Origin: Aequorivita sp.
Lineage (GTDB): Bacteria; Bacteroidota; Bacteroidia; Flavobacteriales; Flavobacteriaceae
Direction of reading: 5' to 3'
NCBI GenBank assembly: GCA_030690315.1
Contig: JAUYGY010000016.1
Coordinates: forward strand, 1 to 49,871
DNA: 49,871 bases
The notes under the pieces are model-generated. The model was not told the origin of the DNA, did not search any database, and saw nothing but the letters and a program-made list of their open reading frames with translations. The position numbers were made by a program, and so were the translations under genes. Positions 34,589 through 43,340 of the stretch are shown here, piece after piece. Every line of letters starts with the position of its first letter. Position 1 is the stretch's first letter.

Positions 34589-34623
34589 ATTTTTTAATTA
34601 TGAATTATGAATTTTGATTTTTT

Positions 34624-35076
34624 TCATTCAGACTCGTATATTTTCTTTGAATTGATCAACTCGTTGATCGTGTTTGCTACCTTTCTAAAGGTTTGGAGTT
34701 CTTCGGCGGAAACGTTTTTTTGAACGGCTTCATCAAATCCAAGCACTACGCTCTTTGAAAAGTCGCGCATTTCTATTCCAAATGGGGTTAAATGAATCAA
34801 CACCCCCCGGCCATCGACAGGGTTTTTTCTTCGCTCGATCAACCCTTTTTCTTCCATTGAATTTAAGGTTCGGGAAAGACTGGTGGCTTCCATTCCCATT
34901 TTTGGCCCGAGTGCTGTGGAAGGGGTTCCTACTTCGGGGTCTATGCTTATTAGTGCAAAGCCCGTAGCCATGGTGCTTCCTTTTTTCCCTGCTTCTTCGT
35001 TATACATTTTGGTTACACTCATCCAAGTAGAGCGTAATATATAATCTATTGTTTTTTCTTTATGTTTTTCCTGCAT
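34624..35076 (-). CDS. MarR family transcriptional regulator of the fad operon
   Basis: 150 residues with a winged helix-turn-helix (EATSLSRTLNSMEEKGLIERR, then wing DGRGVLIHLTPFG) between helical dimerisation ends. It is the first gene of the beta-oxidation operon, so it probably represses its own operon and may respond to acyl-CoA or fatty acids, as known for other MarR and TetR fad regulators. A 12-bp palindrome lies at its own promoter. Confidence 0.9.
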   Translation of the reverse strand: MQEKHKEKTIDYILRSTWMSVTKMYNEEAGKKGSTMATGFALISIDPEVGTPSTALGPKMGMEATSLSRTLNSMEEKGLIERRKNPVDGRGVLIHLTPFGIEMRDFSKSVVLGFDEAVQKNVSAEELQTFRKVANTINELINSKKIYESE

Positions 35077-35101
35077 TGAAGTTTCTGAAAAAGTGGAATA
35101 T

Positions 35102-35109
35102 CAAAGATA
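35102..35109 (-). promoter_or_regulatory. -7 box of the MarR-fad operon
   Basis: On the minus strand TATCTTTG fits TAnnTTTG and lies 25 bases before the MarR ATG. The palindrome at 35121-35132 lies 11 bases upstream of it, over the -33 region. Confidence 0.6.
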
Positions 35110-35120
35110 TAAAAATATAT

Positions 35121-35132
35121 TATGCGCGCATA
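35121..35132. promoter_or_regulatory. Candidate MarR operator
   Basis: The perfect 12-bp palindrome TATGCGCGCATA is embedded in an AT-rich promoter. Its size and place upstream of the -7 box fit an autoregulatory MarR site. Confidence 0.6.
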
Positions 35133-35148
35133 GTAAATTTAAAACAAA

Positions 35149-35676
35149 TTACGCTTTGTCTCCCACCGAATAATTCAATTTTCCATCAATAATATTAGCT
35201 GGAGCCTTATAAGGATGCTCGGTTGCCTTATTTTCTGCCATAATATGCTGAACCGTCCAACCATCCACTTTCAAAATATCAGAAATAAGGGAGCGGTGGC
35301 AGCTCCACCACACCGCCTCGGCACACATAATGGCGGTGGGTTTTTCTGAAGCGTGTTCTTTGAGTATTTTTAAGGATTTCTGAAACTGTGTCGTTTCCAT
35401 ATAATCTGCATATCCTTTAAACGAGTCGAGGCGCCAGGCACTGTTTTTCGAATCGGGTTCCGGTTTTCTGCGCCCGCCCAAATCGACTAAATGGATGTAT
35501 TCGATACCGTTTTCTGGGAGGGACGATTGCAAACTATCTTTATTGTACTGCGGAAATTTTCGCGATCCGGGATAATGGCGAACATCTACAAGTATTTTTA
35601 TATTAAAGGAGTCCAGTAACTTCAAAAATTCGTTTAACGCGCGGGTAGAATGGCCGATGGTCCAAATGGTCTTCAT
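35149..35676 (-). CDS. DUF488 family protein
   Basis: 175 residues of the DUF488 family: TIGHSTRALNEFLKLL at the start, VDVRHYPGSRKFPQYN, and the later MCAEAVWWSCHRSLISDIL with a conserved Cys-His pair. No activity is established for the family. It lies between the MarR operon and the SMR transporter gene, in the same direction as both. Confidence 0.9.
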   Translation of the reverse strand: MKTIWTIGHSTRALNEFLKLLDSFNIKILVDVRHYPGSRKFPQYNKDSLQSSLPENGIEYIHLVDLGGRRKPEPDSKNSAWRLDSFKGYADYMETTQFQKSLKILKEHASEKPTAIMCAEAVWWSCHRSLISDILKVDGWTVQHIMAENKATEHPYKAPANIIDGKLNYSVGDKA

Positions 35677-35749
35677 TTCTCATAATTTTCTTTTAAAGAT
35701 AAGAAATCAACCAAGCTTCGGGAAGAATTGTGATTGGTTTAACGGAACT

Positions 35750-36076
35750 TTAATTGGTTACAAACTTTAAGCCTACGATTGAAAAAATTAATGTGGAAAG
35801 AAAGAATACGCGCCAAAAAGTAGCGGGTTCGTTAAAATAGAAAATACCGACCAAAACAGTGCCGACCGCGCCAATGCCTGTCCAGACTGCATAAGCCGTA
35901 CCAATTGGAAGTGTTTTTGTGGCTTTTATTAATAAAAACATACTGATAAAAAGACAGACCAAAAATCCGCCAAACCACAATTTTGAATCCCAGCCAGAAG
36001 TTTCTTTTACTTTGCCCAAACAGGTAGCGAAAGCTACTTCGAACAAGCCAGCTATTATTAGGAGAAACCAGTTCAT
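35750..36076 (-). CDS. SMR family efflux transporter, SugE/Gdx-like
   Basis: A 108-residue inner-membrane protein with four transmembrane helices. The membrane-embedded Glu13 (GLFEVAFA) and the segment TLPIGTAYAVWTGIGAVGT are those of the SugE/Gdx guanidinium-exporter branch rather than the EmrE branch. Position 16 is Phe where Trp is usual in Gdx proteins (EVxWA). It probably exports guanidinium or a quaternary cation. I see no guanidine riboswitch. The ATG is 2 bases after the stop of the upstream LRR gene. Confidence 0.88.
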   Translation of the reverse strand: MNWFLLIIAGLFEVAFATCLGKVKETSGWDSKLWFGGFLVCLFISMFLLIKATKTLPIGTAYAVWTGIGAVGTVLVGIFYFNEPATFWRVFFLSTLIFSIVGLKFVTN

Positions 36077-36078
36077 TT

Positions 36079-37383
36079 CTAGGTTTTGATTAGCTGTTTT
36101 GTAATGGAAGTTTTTTCTGAAGTAATTTTTACAAAATAGATTCCTGATGATAATTCAGAAATTGAATAATTGTTTTCATTTGAAGCCATTTGCTTAACGG
36201 TTCTACCCTGGCTGTCAATGATTTCAACAATGCCATCTTTTAAACCTGAAATTTTAAAAGTGTTGCTAGTTGGGTTTGGGTAGATTTTTAAGGAATTTTC
36301 GTTGGTGATTTCTTCAACCCCTAAGTTATCACAAATGGTTTGGACTTCTCCTTCAGTATTGCAGCCGGCCATATTATCATGAATTTCGACAATATTTGGC
36401 TCAATGTCAAGGTAATCACACACACTGGTAACGGCGCAATTTGAAAGTATATTATTATTATAAATTCTTAAGTCGGCTATAGTTGTTGCATCAATATTTC
36501 GGACTCCTTCTATATTGACTAATTGATCATTATCAGCGATAAGTAATGTTTCATTTATTGATGTGAGATTAGACAAACTATTAATATTGATAAGCTGTGG
36601 ATTTGATGTAATACGTAAACCCATAAATGGTTCATTAGCTCCACTGATTGTTGATAATCCTTCAAGTCCTATCAAAGATGTCAATGATTGATTTTGAGTA
36701 ATTGATAAATGACTGCCAACAGATTCCAAATTATGTAACCCATATAGGTTTTGGATTAAGGGATTAAATAAAATATCTATACTAGACGCTAGATTTTCCA
36801 CACCTTCCAAACCATTTAAATTTTCCAATGAATTATTGGATGATATAAATATTTCAGAAACGCTACTTACGTTTTCAAGACCATTCAATGAAGGTAACAC
36901 AGCATTATATTGTATGTTTATTTTGTTTAAGGAAGTAAGATTAGTTAAAGCAGAAATAGTTACAAGATTGTTATTGTCATTTATTTGCAAAATATCGCCT
37001 AAAGTGGAAAGACTTTCCAATCCATGTAAACTGATTAATCCATTATTTCCTCCAATGAACAAACTTTCAATTCCTTGTAAATTATCTAAGCCCGTCAAGT
37101 CAGTTATTTCATTCGAATCTTGAATTTCTAAGTATCCTCCTATTTCTGTTATTTGTAAAAGTCCGTTTAAATTTGTTATATTATCGTTTAAATCAGATAT
37201 GGTTACGCTACCTTCAATAATAGTACATCCAGGATAGTTTATAGAAAAATCATCGATTGATTCCTGATTTAAAAATGTTATCCCATTCGGCAAACAAGAC
37301 TGTGCCTTCAACGATGTTGATGAAATAAAAATGAAGCATAAAAAAACCGCAATTTTAAACAAAGTCTTTAAGTGAAATTTCAT
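36079..37383 (-). CDS. Secreted leucine-rich-repeat protein with T9SS sorting domain
   Basis: 434 residues: signal peptide (to about 28), then roughly ten irregular 22-25-residue LRR/receptor-L-like repeats (L-x-GLENLSS-x-SEI-x-I). The last 75 residues form a type A T9SS C-terminal sorting domain (YPNPTSNTFKISG; ISELSSGIYFVKITSEK; KQLIKT). It would be exported by the gliding/type IX system and anchored at or released from the cell surface. It is probably an adhesin or ligand-binding protein. Confidence 0.9.
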   Translation of the reverse strand: MKFHLKTLFKIAVFLCFIFISSTSLKAQSCLPNGITFLNQESIDDFSINYPGCTIIEGSVTISDLNDNITNLNGLLQITEIGGYLEIQDSNEITDLTGLDNLQGIESLFIGGNNGLISLHGLESLSTLGDILQINDNNNLVTISALTNLTSLNKINIQYNAVLPSLNGLENVSSVSEIFISSNNSLENLNGLEGVENLASSIDILFNPLIQNLYGLHNLESVGSHLSITQNQSLTSLIGLEGLSTISGANEPFMGLRITSNPQLININSLSNLTSINETLLIADNDQLVNIEGVRNIDATTIADLRIYNNNILSNCAVTSVCDYLDIEPNIVEIHDNMAGCNTEGEVQTICDNLGVEEITNENSLKIYPNPTSNTFKISGLKDGIVEIIDSQGRTVKQMASNENNYSISELSSGIYFVKITSEKTSITKQLIKT

Positions 37384-37400
37384 AATTCAATTTTCAAAAA

Positions 37401-39182
37401 TTAATTAGCATGTTCATAAATCTTATTGTACAAATCCTTATACTGCTCCTTAATAATCTTCCGTTTCATTTTCATTGTTGGGGTTAACTGCCCGCCTTCA
37501 ATGGTCCACACTTCGGGGGTAAGTTCGAATTTTTTCACTTTTTCCCAATGGCCGAAACCTTCGTTGTAAAAATCCACTTCTTTTTGGATGCGGTCTATCA
37601 CATCTTGATTTTTTATAATTTCTTTCGGATCGGAAGGGAGGTTGCGCCCTTTTATGCTTCCCCATTCTTTAATAAATCCAAAGTCAGGTTGTATTAGGGC
37701 TGCCGGCATTTTTTCACCTTCGCCAATAACCATCATCTGTTCGATGAAACGCGATTGTTTCATTACGTTTTCAATTACTTGCGGTGCTACATATTTACCG
37801 CCGCTGGTTTTGAACATTTCTTTTTTGCGATCGGTTATTTTTAAAAATCCCTCACTGTCAATTTCGCCGATATCACCCGTGTGGAAATAGCCATCCTTCA
37901 ATACTTCGTCGGTCTGTTCCTGGTTTTTGTAATAGCCAATCATTACTTGGGGACCTTTTACCAAAATCTCGCCATCTTCTGCAATTTTAACTTCGGTTTC
38001 TCTTAAAGGTTTTCCAACAGTTCCAATTTTAAAACCTTTGTTACGCATATCGTTCACCGAAACAACGGGCGAGGTTTCGGTTAGCCCGTAGCCTTCCATT
38101 ACCGGAATTTGTGCAGCATTAAAAACCCTTGCCAAACGTGGCTGTAATGGAGCACTGCCCGATGCAATTGCCTTTAAGTTTCCGCCAAGCGCTTCCCGCC
38201 ATTTGCTGAAAATAAGTTTGTTCGCCAATTTAAGTTGGGTTTCGTACCACCAGCCGTTTTCGCCATAGGGTTCATATTTTAGGCCGAGATCTACCGCCCA
38301 AAAGAACAGATTTTTCTTGATGCCTGTAAGTTCTCCACCTTTGGCGTAAATTTTATCATATACCTTTTCCAAAAGCCGCGGTACTGCCGTCATTACTTCC
38401 GGTTTTACCTCTTTTAGGTTATCACTAATGGTTTCGAGCGATTCTGCAAAATATATTTCCACTCCACAATATTGATACATATAATGCAACATCCGTTCGT
38501 AAATATGACAGACGGGCAAAAAGCTCAATGCGGAAGATTTTCCCAAGTCAATAGGCAATCTCTCTGCACTGAATTTAGCGTTAGTGGCAATATTTTTATG
38601 TGAAAGCATCACGCCTTTAGGTCTTCCGGTTGTACCAGAGGTATATATTAAGGTTGCTAAATCGTCCTCGTGAATTGCTTCCATTCTTTTATCCAATTCG
38701 CCTTGGTTGCTTTCGTCCTTTCCTTTTTCCAAAACTTCGCTCCAGTTTTTAGCGCCTTCAATTTCATCAAAGGTGTAAACTTCTTTTAGGGAGGGAACGT
38801 TGGCTTTAATAGCCATTACTTTATCGTAAACCTCTTTGTCTGAAACAAAGCAATACATGGATTCACTGTGGTTGAGGACATATTCGTATTCACTCTCTGA
38901 AATTGTGGGGTAAATGGGCACATCCTGCGCGCCGGTTTGCATGATGCCTATATCGCAAATGTTCCACTCGGTGCGGTTGTTGGTTGAAATTAGCGCCACT
39001 TTATCGTTGGGGTTTACGCCCATAGCAATTAAGGCTCTACTTATTGCATTGGCCTTATCTATATATTCCTGTGTGGAAGTTGCTTCCCATTTGCCACTGT
39101 ACTTGGTATTAAGTGATTTTGCTTGTGGGTATTTTTCCAATTGATAATATGGGAAGTCGAAGAGTCTTTTTGGATCTGTCAT
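37401..39182 (-). CDS. Long-chain acyl-CoA synthetase (AMP-forming)
   Basis: A 593-residue adenylate-forming enzyme activating long-chain fatty acids to acyl-CoA, the entry to the beta-oxidation operon nearby. Motifs: P-loop LIYTSGTTGRPKGVMLSH, the A-motif YGLTETSPVVS, and the hinge region GYFHTGDIGEIDSEGFLKI with DRKKEMFKTSGGKYV. The ATG at 39182 (MTDPKRLFDF) matches family starts better than the upstream start at 39233. It is monocistronic as far as can be seen. Confidence 0.94.
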   Translation of the reverse strand: MTDPKRLFDFPYYQLEKYPQAKSLNTKYSGKWEATSTQEYIDKANAISRALIAMGVNPNDKVALISTNNRTEWNICDIGIMQTGAQDVPIYPTISESEYEYVLNHSESMYCFVSDKEVYDKVMAIKANVPSLKEVYTFDEIEGAKNWSEVLEKGKDESNQGELDKRMEAIHEDDLATLIYTSGTTGRPKGVMLSHKNIATNAKFSAERLPIDLGKSSALSFLPVCHIYERMLHYMYQYCGVEIYFAESLETISDNLKEVKPEVMTAVPRLLEKVYDKIYAKGGELTGIKKNLFFWAVDLGLKYEPYGENGWWYETQLKLANKLIFSKWREALGGNLKAIASGSAPLQPRLARVFNAAQIPVMEGYGLTETSPVVSVNDMRNKGFKIGTVGKPLRETEVKIAEDGEILVKGPQVMIGYYKNQEQTDEVLKDGYFHTGDIGEIDSEGFLKITDRKKEMFKTSGGKYVAPQVIENVMKQSRFIEQMMVIGEGEKMPAALIQPDFGFIKEWGSIKGRNLPSDPKEIIKNQDVIDRIQKEVDFYNEGFGHWEKVKKFELTPEVWTIEGGQLTPTMKMKRKIIKEQYKDLYNKIYEHAN

Positions 39183-39942
39183 GATGTGGGTTAAATTGTA
39201 AGTGCAAATTAGCAAATTTAATCGATACTTCATATTTCAAAAAGCCTTATGAAACACATTCCCTAAAAAATTCTTCGATTGTTTTGTGGTTTAGATAATT
39301 GATTTCACAGTATAGACCTAAGACCTAAGACCTAAGTATGAGTTATGACATAAGACATAAGACATAAGACATAAGACATAAGACATAAGACATAAGACAT
39401 AAGACATAAGACATAAGACATAAGACATAAGACATACGAAAATACTAAAAGTTAATTTAAAGCAGAATCGGTCACCCTTCGAAGTGGGTTAGGGGGATAT
39501 TCATGAAGGCTATGGCAAACCTGACCTTAAATAGGCTATATTCTGTAGGTTTTAGGGCCTTAGATGTATGTTATTGAGGTGAGAACAGTTATTTTAAACG
39601 GGTATAAATTAAGTTATCTACTTGACTTCCGGTTCGTTATAATGTATATTGCAAATGTTTTAAGCTCAGGCAGCTGTCTTGAGCCCAACGAAATGTATGG
39701 GGAGCGTAATTATCCACAAATTATTTCATTTTTATATTTTTTCCAAATTTTATTCGGACCGTGCCTGGACTTAACCCGAAGTAGACCCGGACTAGACCCG
39801 GACTAGACCCGGACATTTTAGGGCTTAACTATGGTTGGTTATAGGGTGATGAGGGAATGGTGAATGACCCGTACTAAAATAACTATACAGGTTAAAGAAT
39901 AAATCCTGATATTGTCATACAAGACAGGGTGATGAGTGTATA
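39183..39942. other. Gene-free spacer with tandem repeats
   Basis: No supported gene in about 760 bases. It contains the 7-bp array (39315-39436), an 11-bp unit (TAGACCCGGAC) repeated three times at 39782-39814, and otherwise AT-rich sequence. The 80-residue open frame at 39564-39806 has no protein-like features. Confidence 0.7.
39315..39436. repeat. Solo 7-bp VNTR
   Basis: Three GACCTAA units (39315-39335) are followed after a short break by twelve perfect GACATAA units (39347-39430) and a partial thirteenth. This is the longest and purest heptamer array in the window and has no inverted partner. Its perfect repetition suggests recent expansion and length variation. Confidence 0.92.
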
Positions 39943-40464
39943 CTAAAATATCGGCTTTTCGGCATTACCGAAAGCGTCGGTTATATAATATGTATCTAAA
40001 TAAATGTCGCATTTTGGCATTCTTTCCTTTAAAAGAAAGGCTTTCCCATCAATGTTTTCTTCGTTTTCTTCCGAAGAAACAAAGACTATCTTTAGGTTTT
40101 GGTTGTTTAAGTTTTCACACAAATCAGACAAAGTGATTTCCGTTTTTAGGATGTTCAAAGTTTCCAAATGCTGCATTTGGTTAATATAAGGGATACTTGC
40201 TTTGGTCACATTTCTATGATCAATTAGCGATAGTTCTTTTAGGTGCTTGATTTTACTTATGTGGCTAACCCCTTCATCAGTTACCAAAGTGCACTTCAAA
40301 TACATTTCAGGGATAGATACTCTTTTGGCGAAATAAAACATTAGCTCATCATCAGCATCTCCATCAATTGATGAAAATCCCGTCATTTCTGTGGGGATAT
40401 CCTGCAACTTTTCAATTCGAAAATGTCGCTGCCAGAATTTTTTTTCTTTTTTGGTAAGGTTCAT
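39943..40464 (-). CDS. LRR-like cytoplasmic protein, 173 aa
   Basis: 173 residues without a signal peptide. The middle shows three or four leucine-rich strand motifs (HISKIKHLKELSLIDH; INQMQHLETLNILKTEI; LNNQNLKIVFVSSEE). The N-terminus is basic (KKEKKFW). It is the last gene of the peptidase operon, 44 bases after the truncated paralogue, and may be an accessory or immunity-like partner; no function is assigned. Confidence 0.7.
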   Translation of the reverse strand: MNLTKKEKKFWQRHFRIEKLQDIPTEMTGFSSIDGDADDELMFYFAKRVSIPEMYLKCTLVTDEGVSHISKIKHLKELSLIDHRNVTKASIPYINQMQHLETLNILKTEITLSDLCENLNNQNLKIVFVSSEENEENIDGKAFLLKERMPKCDIYLDTYYITDAFGNAEKPIF

Positions 40465-40508
40465 TTTATTTTAAAATAATAGCTTCCGATTCGATAAAGT
40501 TATTAAAC

Positions 40509-40742
40509 CTAAGAAGGGAACCTTTCATTTAATATCTTATCAACGGCTATTTGTGCTTCTTCATCACTAGCAAATCCAAGTTGGGAGCAAATGTTGTCTA
40601 CTTCTTCTACGGTTTGGTAGTTTTGGGAAAAAATAGTTGTTGAAAATATAATTGAAAAAATCAATATGATTATAAACATTAGAATATCCAAACGCTTGGC
40701 GTTTTTAGTTTCTATATTGTAGATAGTTTCTCTGTAGTTCAT
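40509..40742 (-). pseudogene. Truncated M48-like paralogue (pro-domain only)
   Basis: 77 residues: a new N-terminus with one hydrophobic helix (LDILMFIIILIFSIIFS), then the family propeptide QNYQTVEEVDNICSQLGF, DEEAQIAVDKIL, and an abrupt end (NERFPS). The HExxH catalytic part is absent. The DNA matches the corresponding part of the gene at 42150-43322 at about 63 of 68 positions (40561-40628 against 43201-43268), so it is a recent partial duplication. It may be a remnant, or a small membrane-anchored prodomain that still folds. Confidence 0.7.
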
Positions 40743-40750
40743 ACGCTAAA

Positions 40751-42145
40751 TTAATCTTTTACTTTATAGTCTTTTGGGTTAATTTCCGGATTGGCTAGCA
40801 TTGATTTATATTTCATTATAATTGTGGTTACATTTGGGCCTGTTGTTGTTTTCATTTCGTGATTAAAAGCAAATAGCACACCATCTACTTCGCGGTAGTC
40901 TGAATAGGTTGTAATTAATTCGCTTGTGGTCTCTGTATCTTTTAAATATTCGGTGTTCTCCTTATAATCAATAAATGAGTGGGTGATGGTTTTTCCGAAC
41001 TGTAATAATCCGGTTTCAACGTTATAATAATTTATACGCTCTGTGTCAGATTTCATCCTAAATAGATCCTGATCCATATCAATATTAAAATCTGGTAATT
41101 GAATTACATGACATTCCACACCACTTACAGTCTCTCTTCCCAGATACTCTAATTCCTGATTATTTAATAACATGCTATATTCCCAAATAAAACTAGGTTG
41201 ACTTTCCTCAGCATTATTGAATGACAAAAACTTCCATGCCTCGTTTTTCTTTGTCTTTGAGTACATTTTACCATCTATCTTCAATGAATAGTATGGTTTT
41301 CCACTCATTGCAGTTTCAGTAATGAAGTTATTAGGTGTAATCATTGATATTTTCATATCCATAGTTGTATTGTATGGCGTGCCATTCACTTCAGACGACA
41401 TATTGTAATTTAATTCTTGATAAAGAGATTTTATCTTTAAAATATTCTCTTGCCCGCCAATAGCTTCCAAACAATTAGCTATAACCTTCTGGGCGGCTAC
41501 TTTACTTACTTCTTCCTCTATAGGTTCATCTTCAACGACTGTAATCTCTTCCAGATTTACTTCCTGAACAGTTATGGTTTTCCCGCTGCCACGACTCCAA
41601 CCTTTTGCTATTGCATTCAGCCGATCTGCTTTAGCCGGATGCGTACGGGTTGCTTCTTCCCTTTTTAGGGTTTTTATAGCGCTTTGTGCATCTTCTAATG
41701 AACTTCCCATTCTTGCCAATACAAATCCAGAAAACTCATCGGCCTCTAACTCCCATTGGTGATTACTGCCCTCGTTATTTAGCGAATGTCCGTTTAAATG
41801 GTGCCCAATCTCGTGTGCCAAAATACTTGTGGCCGCCCAATCGTTTGAGGCTTTGTCTGAAATCTTATCAAAAAATTTATTATCGTATAAAATATAGCGT
41901 GCTTTTTTACCATCGCCCACATCAATATTCTTGGCTACCGCATTATTAATATCGGGACATTCCTGGATAGTAAAATTTCGAAATAAGCCAATTTGGGAAA
42001 GAATTTTATCTACGGCATCTTCAGCTTCTTCATCGCCCATAAAGCCTAATTGGGTACAGGCGGTGTCTATCTCTTCGATGGATTGGTAGTTTTGGGCGCT
42101 AACTACCTGTGTAATAATCAATAACAGTAAATAGAGATTTTTCAT
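40751..42145 (-). CDS. Secreted M48-like metallopeptidase with LolA-like C-terminal domain (D)
   Basis: 464 residues with a signal peptide (ending VVSAQ). A propeptide-like segment YQSIEEIDTAC...LSQIG precedes the catalytic part with HEIGH (111-115), third ligand Glu132 in ELEAD (132-136), and THPAKADRL. After an acidic linker (about 190-215) residues 225-464 form a LolA/DUF-type lipoprotein-sorting-like domain (VIANCLEAIGGQENILKIKS; YYNVETGLLQFGKT; YSDYREVDGVLFAF). The same architecture recurs at 45298-46755 and 46766-48148. Confidence 0.85.
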   Translation of the reverse strand: MKNLYLLLLIITQVVSAQNYQSIEEIDTACTQLGFMGDEEAEDAVDKILSQIGLFRNFTIQECPDINNAVAKNIDVGDGKKARYILYDNKFFDKISDKASNDWAATSILAHEIGHHLNGHSLNNEGSNHQWELEADEFSGFVLARMGSSLEDAQSAIKTLKREEATRTHPAKADRLNAIAKGWSRGSGKTITVQEVNLEEITVVEDEPIEEEVSKVAAQKVIANCLEAIGGQENILKIKSLYQELNYNMSSEVNGTPYNTTMDMKISMITPNNFITETAMSGKPYYSLKIDGKMYSKTKKNEAWKFLSFNNAEESQPSFIWEYSMLLNNQELEYLGRETVSGVECHVIQLPDFNIDMDQDLFRMKSDTERINYYNVETGLLQFGKTITHSFIDYKENTEYLKDTETTSELITTYSDYREVDGVLFAFNHEMKTTTGPNVTTIIMKYKSMLANPEINPKDYKVKD

Positions 42146-42149
42146 AATT

Positions 42150-43322
42150 TTATTTTTTATGCCAACTCTCAGATGGTATCCGGTTGTTGCTTTTTACAAA
42201 ATCTTTAAATTCAGCTTCCACTAGCTTTCTATCAATAGTACCATTTCCTAAATTAATTATAAAATTGTTGGAGAATATATCATCACCATAAATTTGCTTC
42301 AATTCCTTACAAATACCTTGATTTTCATTACTCCAATTACCTATATAAATACAACCATAAGAGACATTTCCTTCTTGTACTCCTAAGAAATTAGAGGGAT
42401 TTGAACCATCAATATAAGTATCAATGTAAGGATAAGCTACTTTTCCGTTGACAAAATATAACAGAATATTCTGTTTCTCTATTTTTTGTGTCCCATTGGC
42501 CTCTAACAAAACTAAGCCATTTAAAAATCCATTTTTAATGAAGCCCCCTTTGTAATTTGATAAATCTAATTTTTCCTTTTTGTACGTAAAGTCATCTGTA
42601 GTTGATTCACTACCAATAAACGCCTCTATTTTAACTGGTCCATACTCGCCATTTATGGTAACCATTTCTCGATTTTCCCCTGAAAAACGGAATCCTTTAG
42701 ATTCTAATTGCGCTTGTGAATATATTCCTAACTCCATTTGATTGGTTATTCCTCCGCCATCATCCCATCCTTTTTCAATCTCAAGTAAACGATCTTTTTT
42801 TGCAGGATGCGTGGAAGTAGCTTTCTCATATCGCAATGATTGTATAGCACTTTGTGCCTCCGTTAGAGAAGCACCTAATTTGGCCAAAGCCCACCCAGAC
42901 CAATAATCGGCTTCCAACTCGTACGTATGGTTACTTCCTTCATTGTTTAATGCATGGCCAATTAAATGGTGGCCAATTTCATGGGCCAAAATACTTATGG
43001 CAGACCAATCTGTATTTGCGCTGTTTTCAATCCTACTCATAAATTGATTATCGTACAATATGTAGCGATGGTACTTCCCGTTACTGCCCTTAATATTTTT
43101 GGCAACCGCATTATTGATGTTCGGACAGCTTTTAAGGGTAAATCCCTTGCTGGGCAAACCAATTTGCTTTAAAATGCGGTCTACTGCCAATTGCGCATCC
43201 TCATCACTGGCAAAACCCAGTTGGGAGCAAATATTGTCTACTTCTTCTACTGTTTGGTAGTTTTGGGAATAGCTAAACTGCATTAAAAAGCAATTTATAA
43301 GTAAAAAAACCAATCTTTTCAT
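42150..43322 (-). CDS. Secreted M48-like metallopeptidase, variant C-terminus (C)
   Basis: 390 residues with a signal peptide (FSYSQ). The propeptide (YQTVEEVDNICSQLGF) and the peptidase core with HEIGH (114-118) and ELEAD (135-139) match the other copies, but the C-terminal 195 residues are unrelated. There is no LolA-like domain; instead there is a beta-rich part with one MORN-like strand (YKGGFIKNGFLNGLVLLEANG) and a polar tail. It follows the FecR-like gene by 18 bases and precedes copy D by 4. The distinct tail suggests another ligand or partner. Confidence 0.82.
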   Translation of the reverse strand: MKRLVFLLINCFLMQFSYSQNYQTVEEVDNICSQLGFASDEDAQLAVDRILKQIGLPSKGFTLKSCPNINNAVAKNIKGSNGKYHRYILYDNQFMSRIENSANTDWSAISILAHEIGHHLIGHALNNEGSNHTYELEADYWSGWALAKLGASLTEAQSAIQSLRYEKATSTHPAKKDRLLEIEKGWDDGGGITNQMELGIYSQAQLESKGFRFSGENREMVTINGEYGPVKIEAFIGSESTTDDFTYKKEKLDLSNYKGGFIKNGFLNGLVLLEANGTQKIEKQNILLYFVNGKVAYPYIDTYIDGSNPSNFLGVQEGNVSYGCIYIGNWSNENQGICKELKQIYGDDIFSNNFIINLGNGTIDRKLVEAEFKDFVKSNNRIPSESWHKK

Positions 43323-43340
43323 AGTTTACTTTTTCAGCAA

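Noticed and set aside
35677..36078. Guanidine riboswitch for the Gdx-like gene
   Set aside because: The gene starts 2 bases after the preceding stop, so there is no leader to hold one, and no motif was recognised nearby.
39347..39436. CRISPR array
   Set aside because: The repeat unit is 7 bp with no spacers and there are no cas genes.
39564..39806. 80-residue plus-strand open frame
   Set aside because: It has no signal, domain or good ribosome binding site, and its end is the 11-bp repeat.
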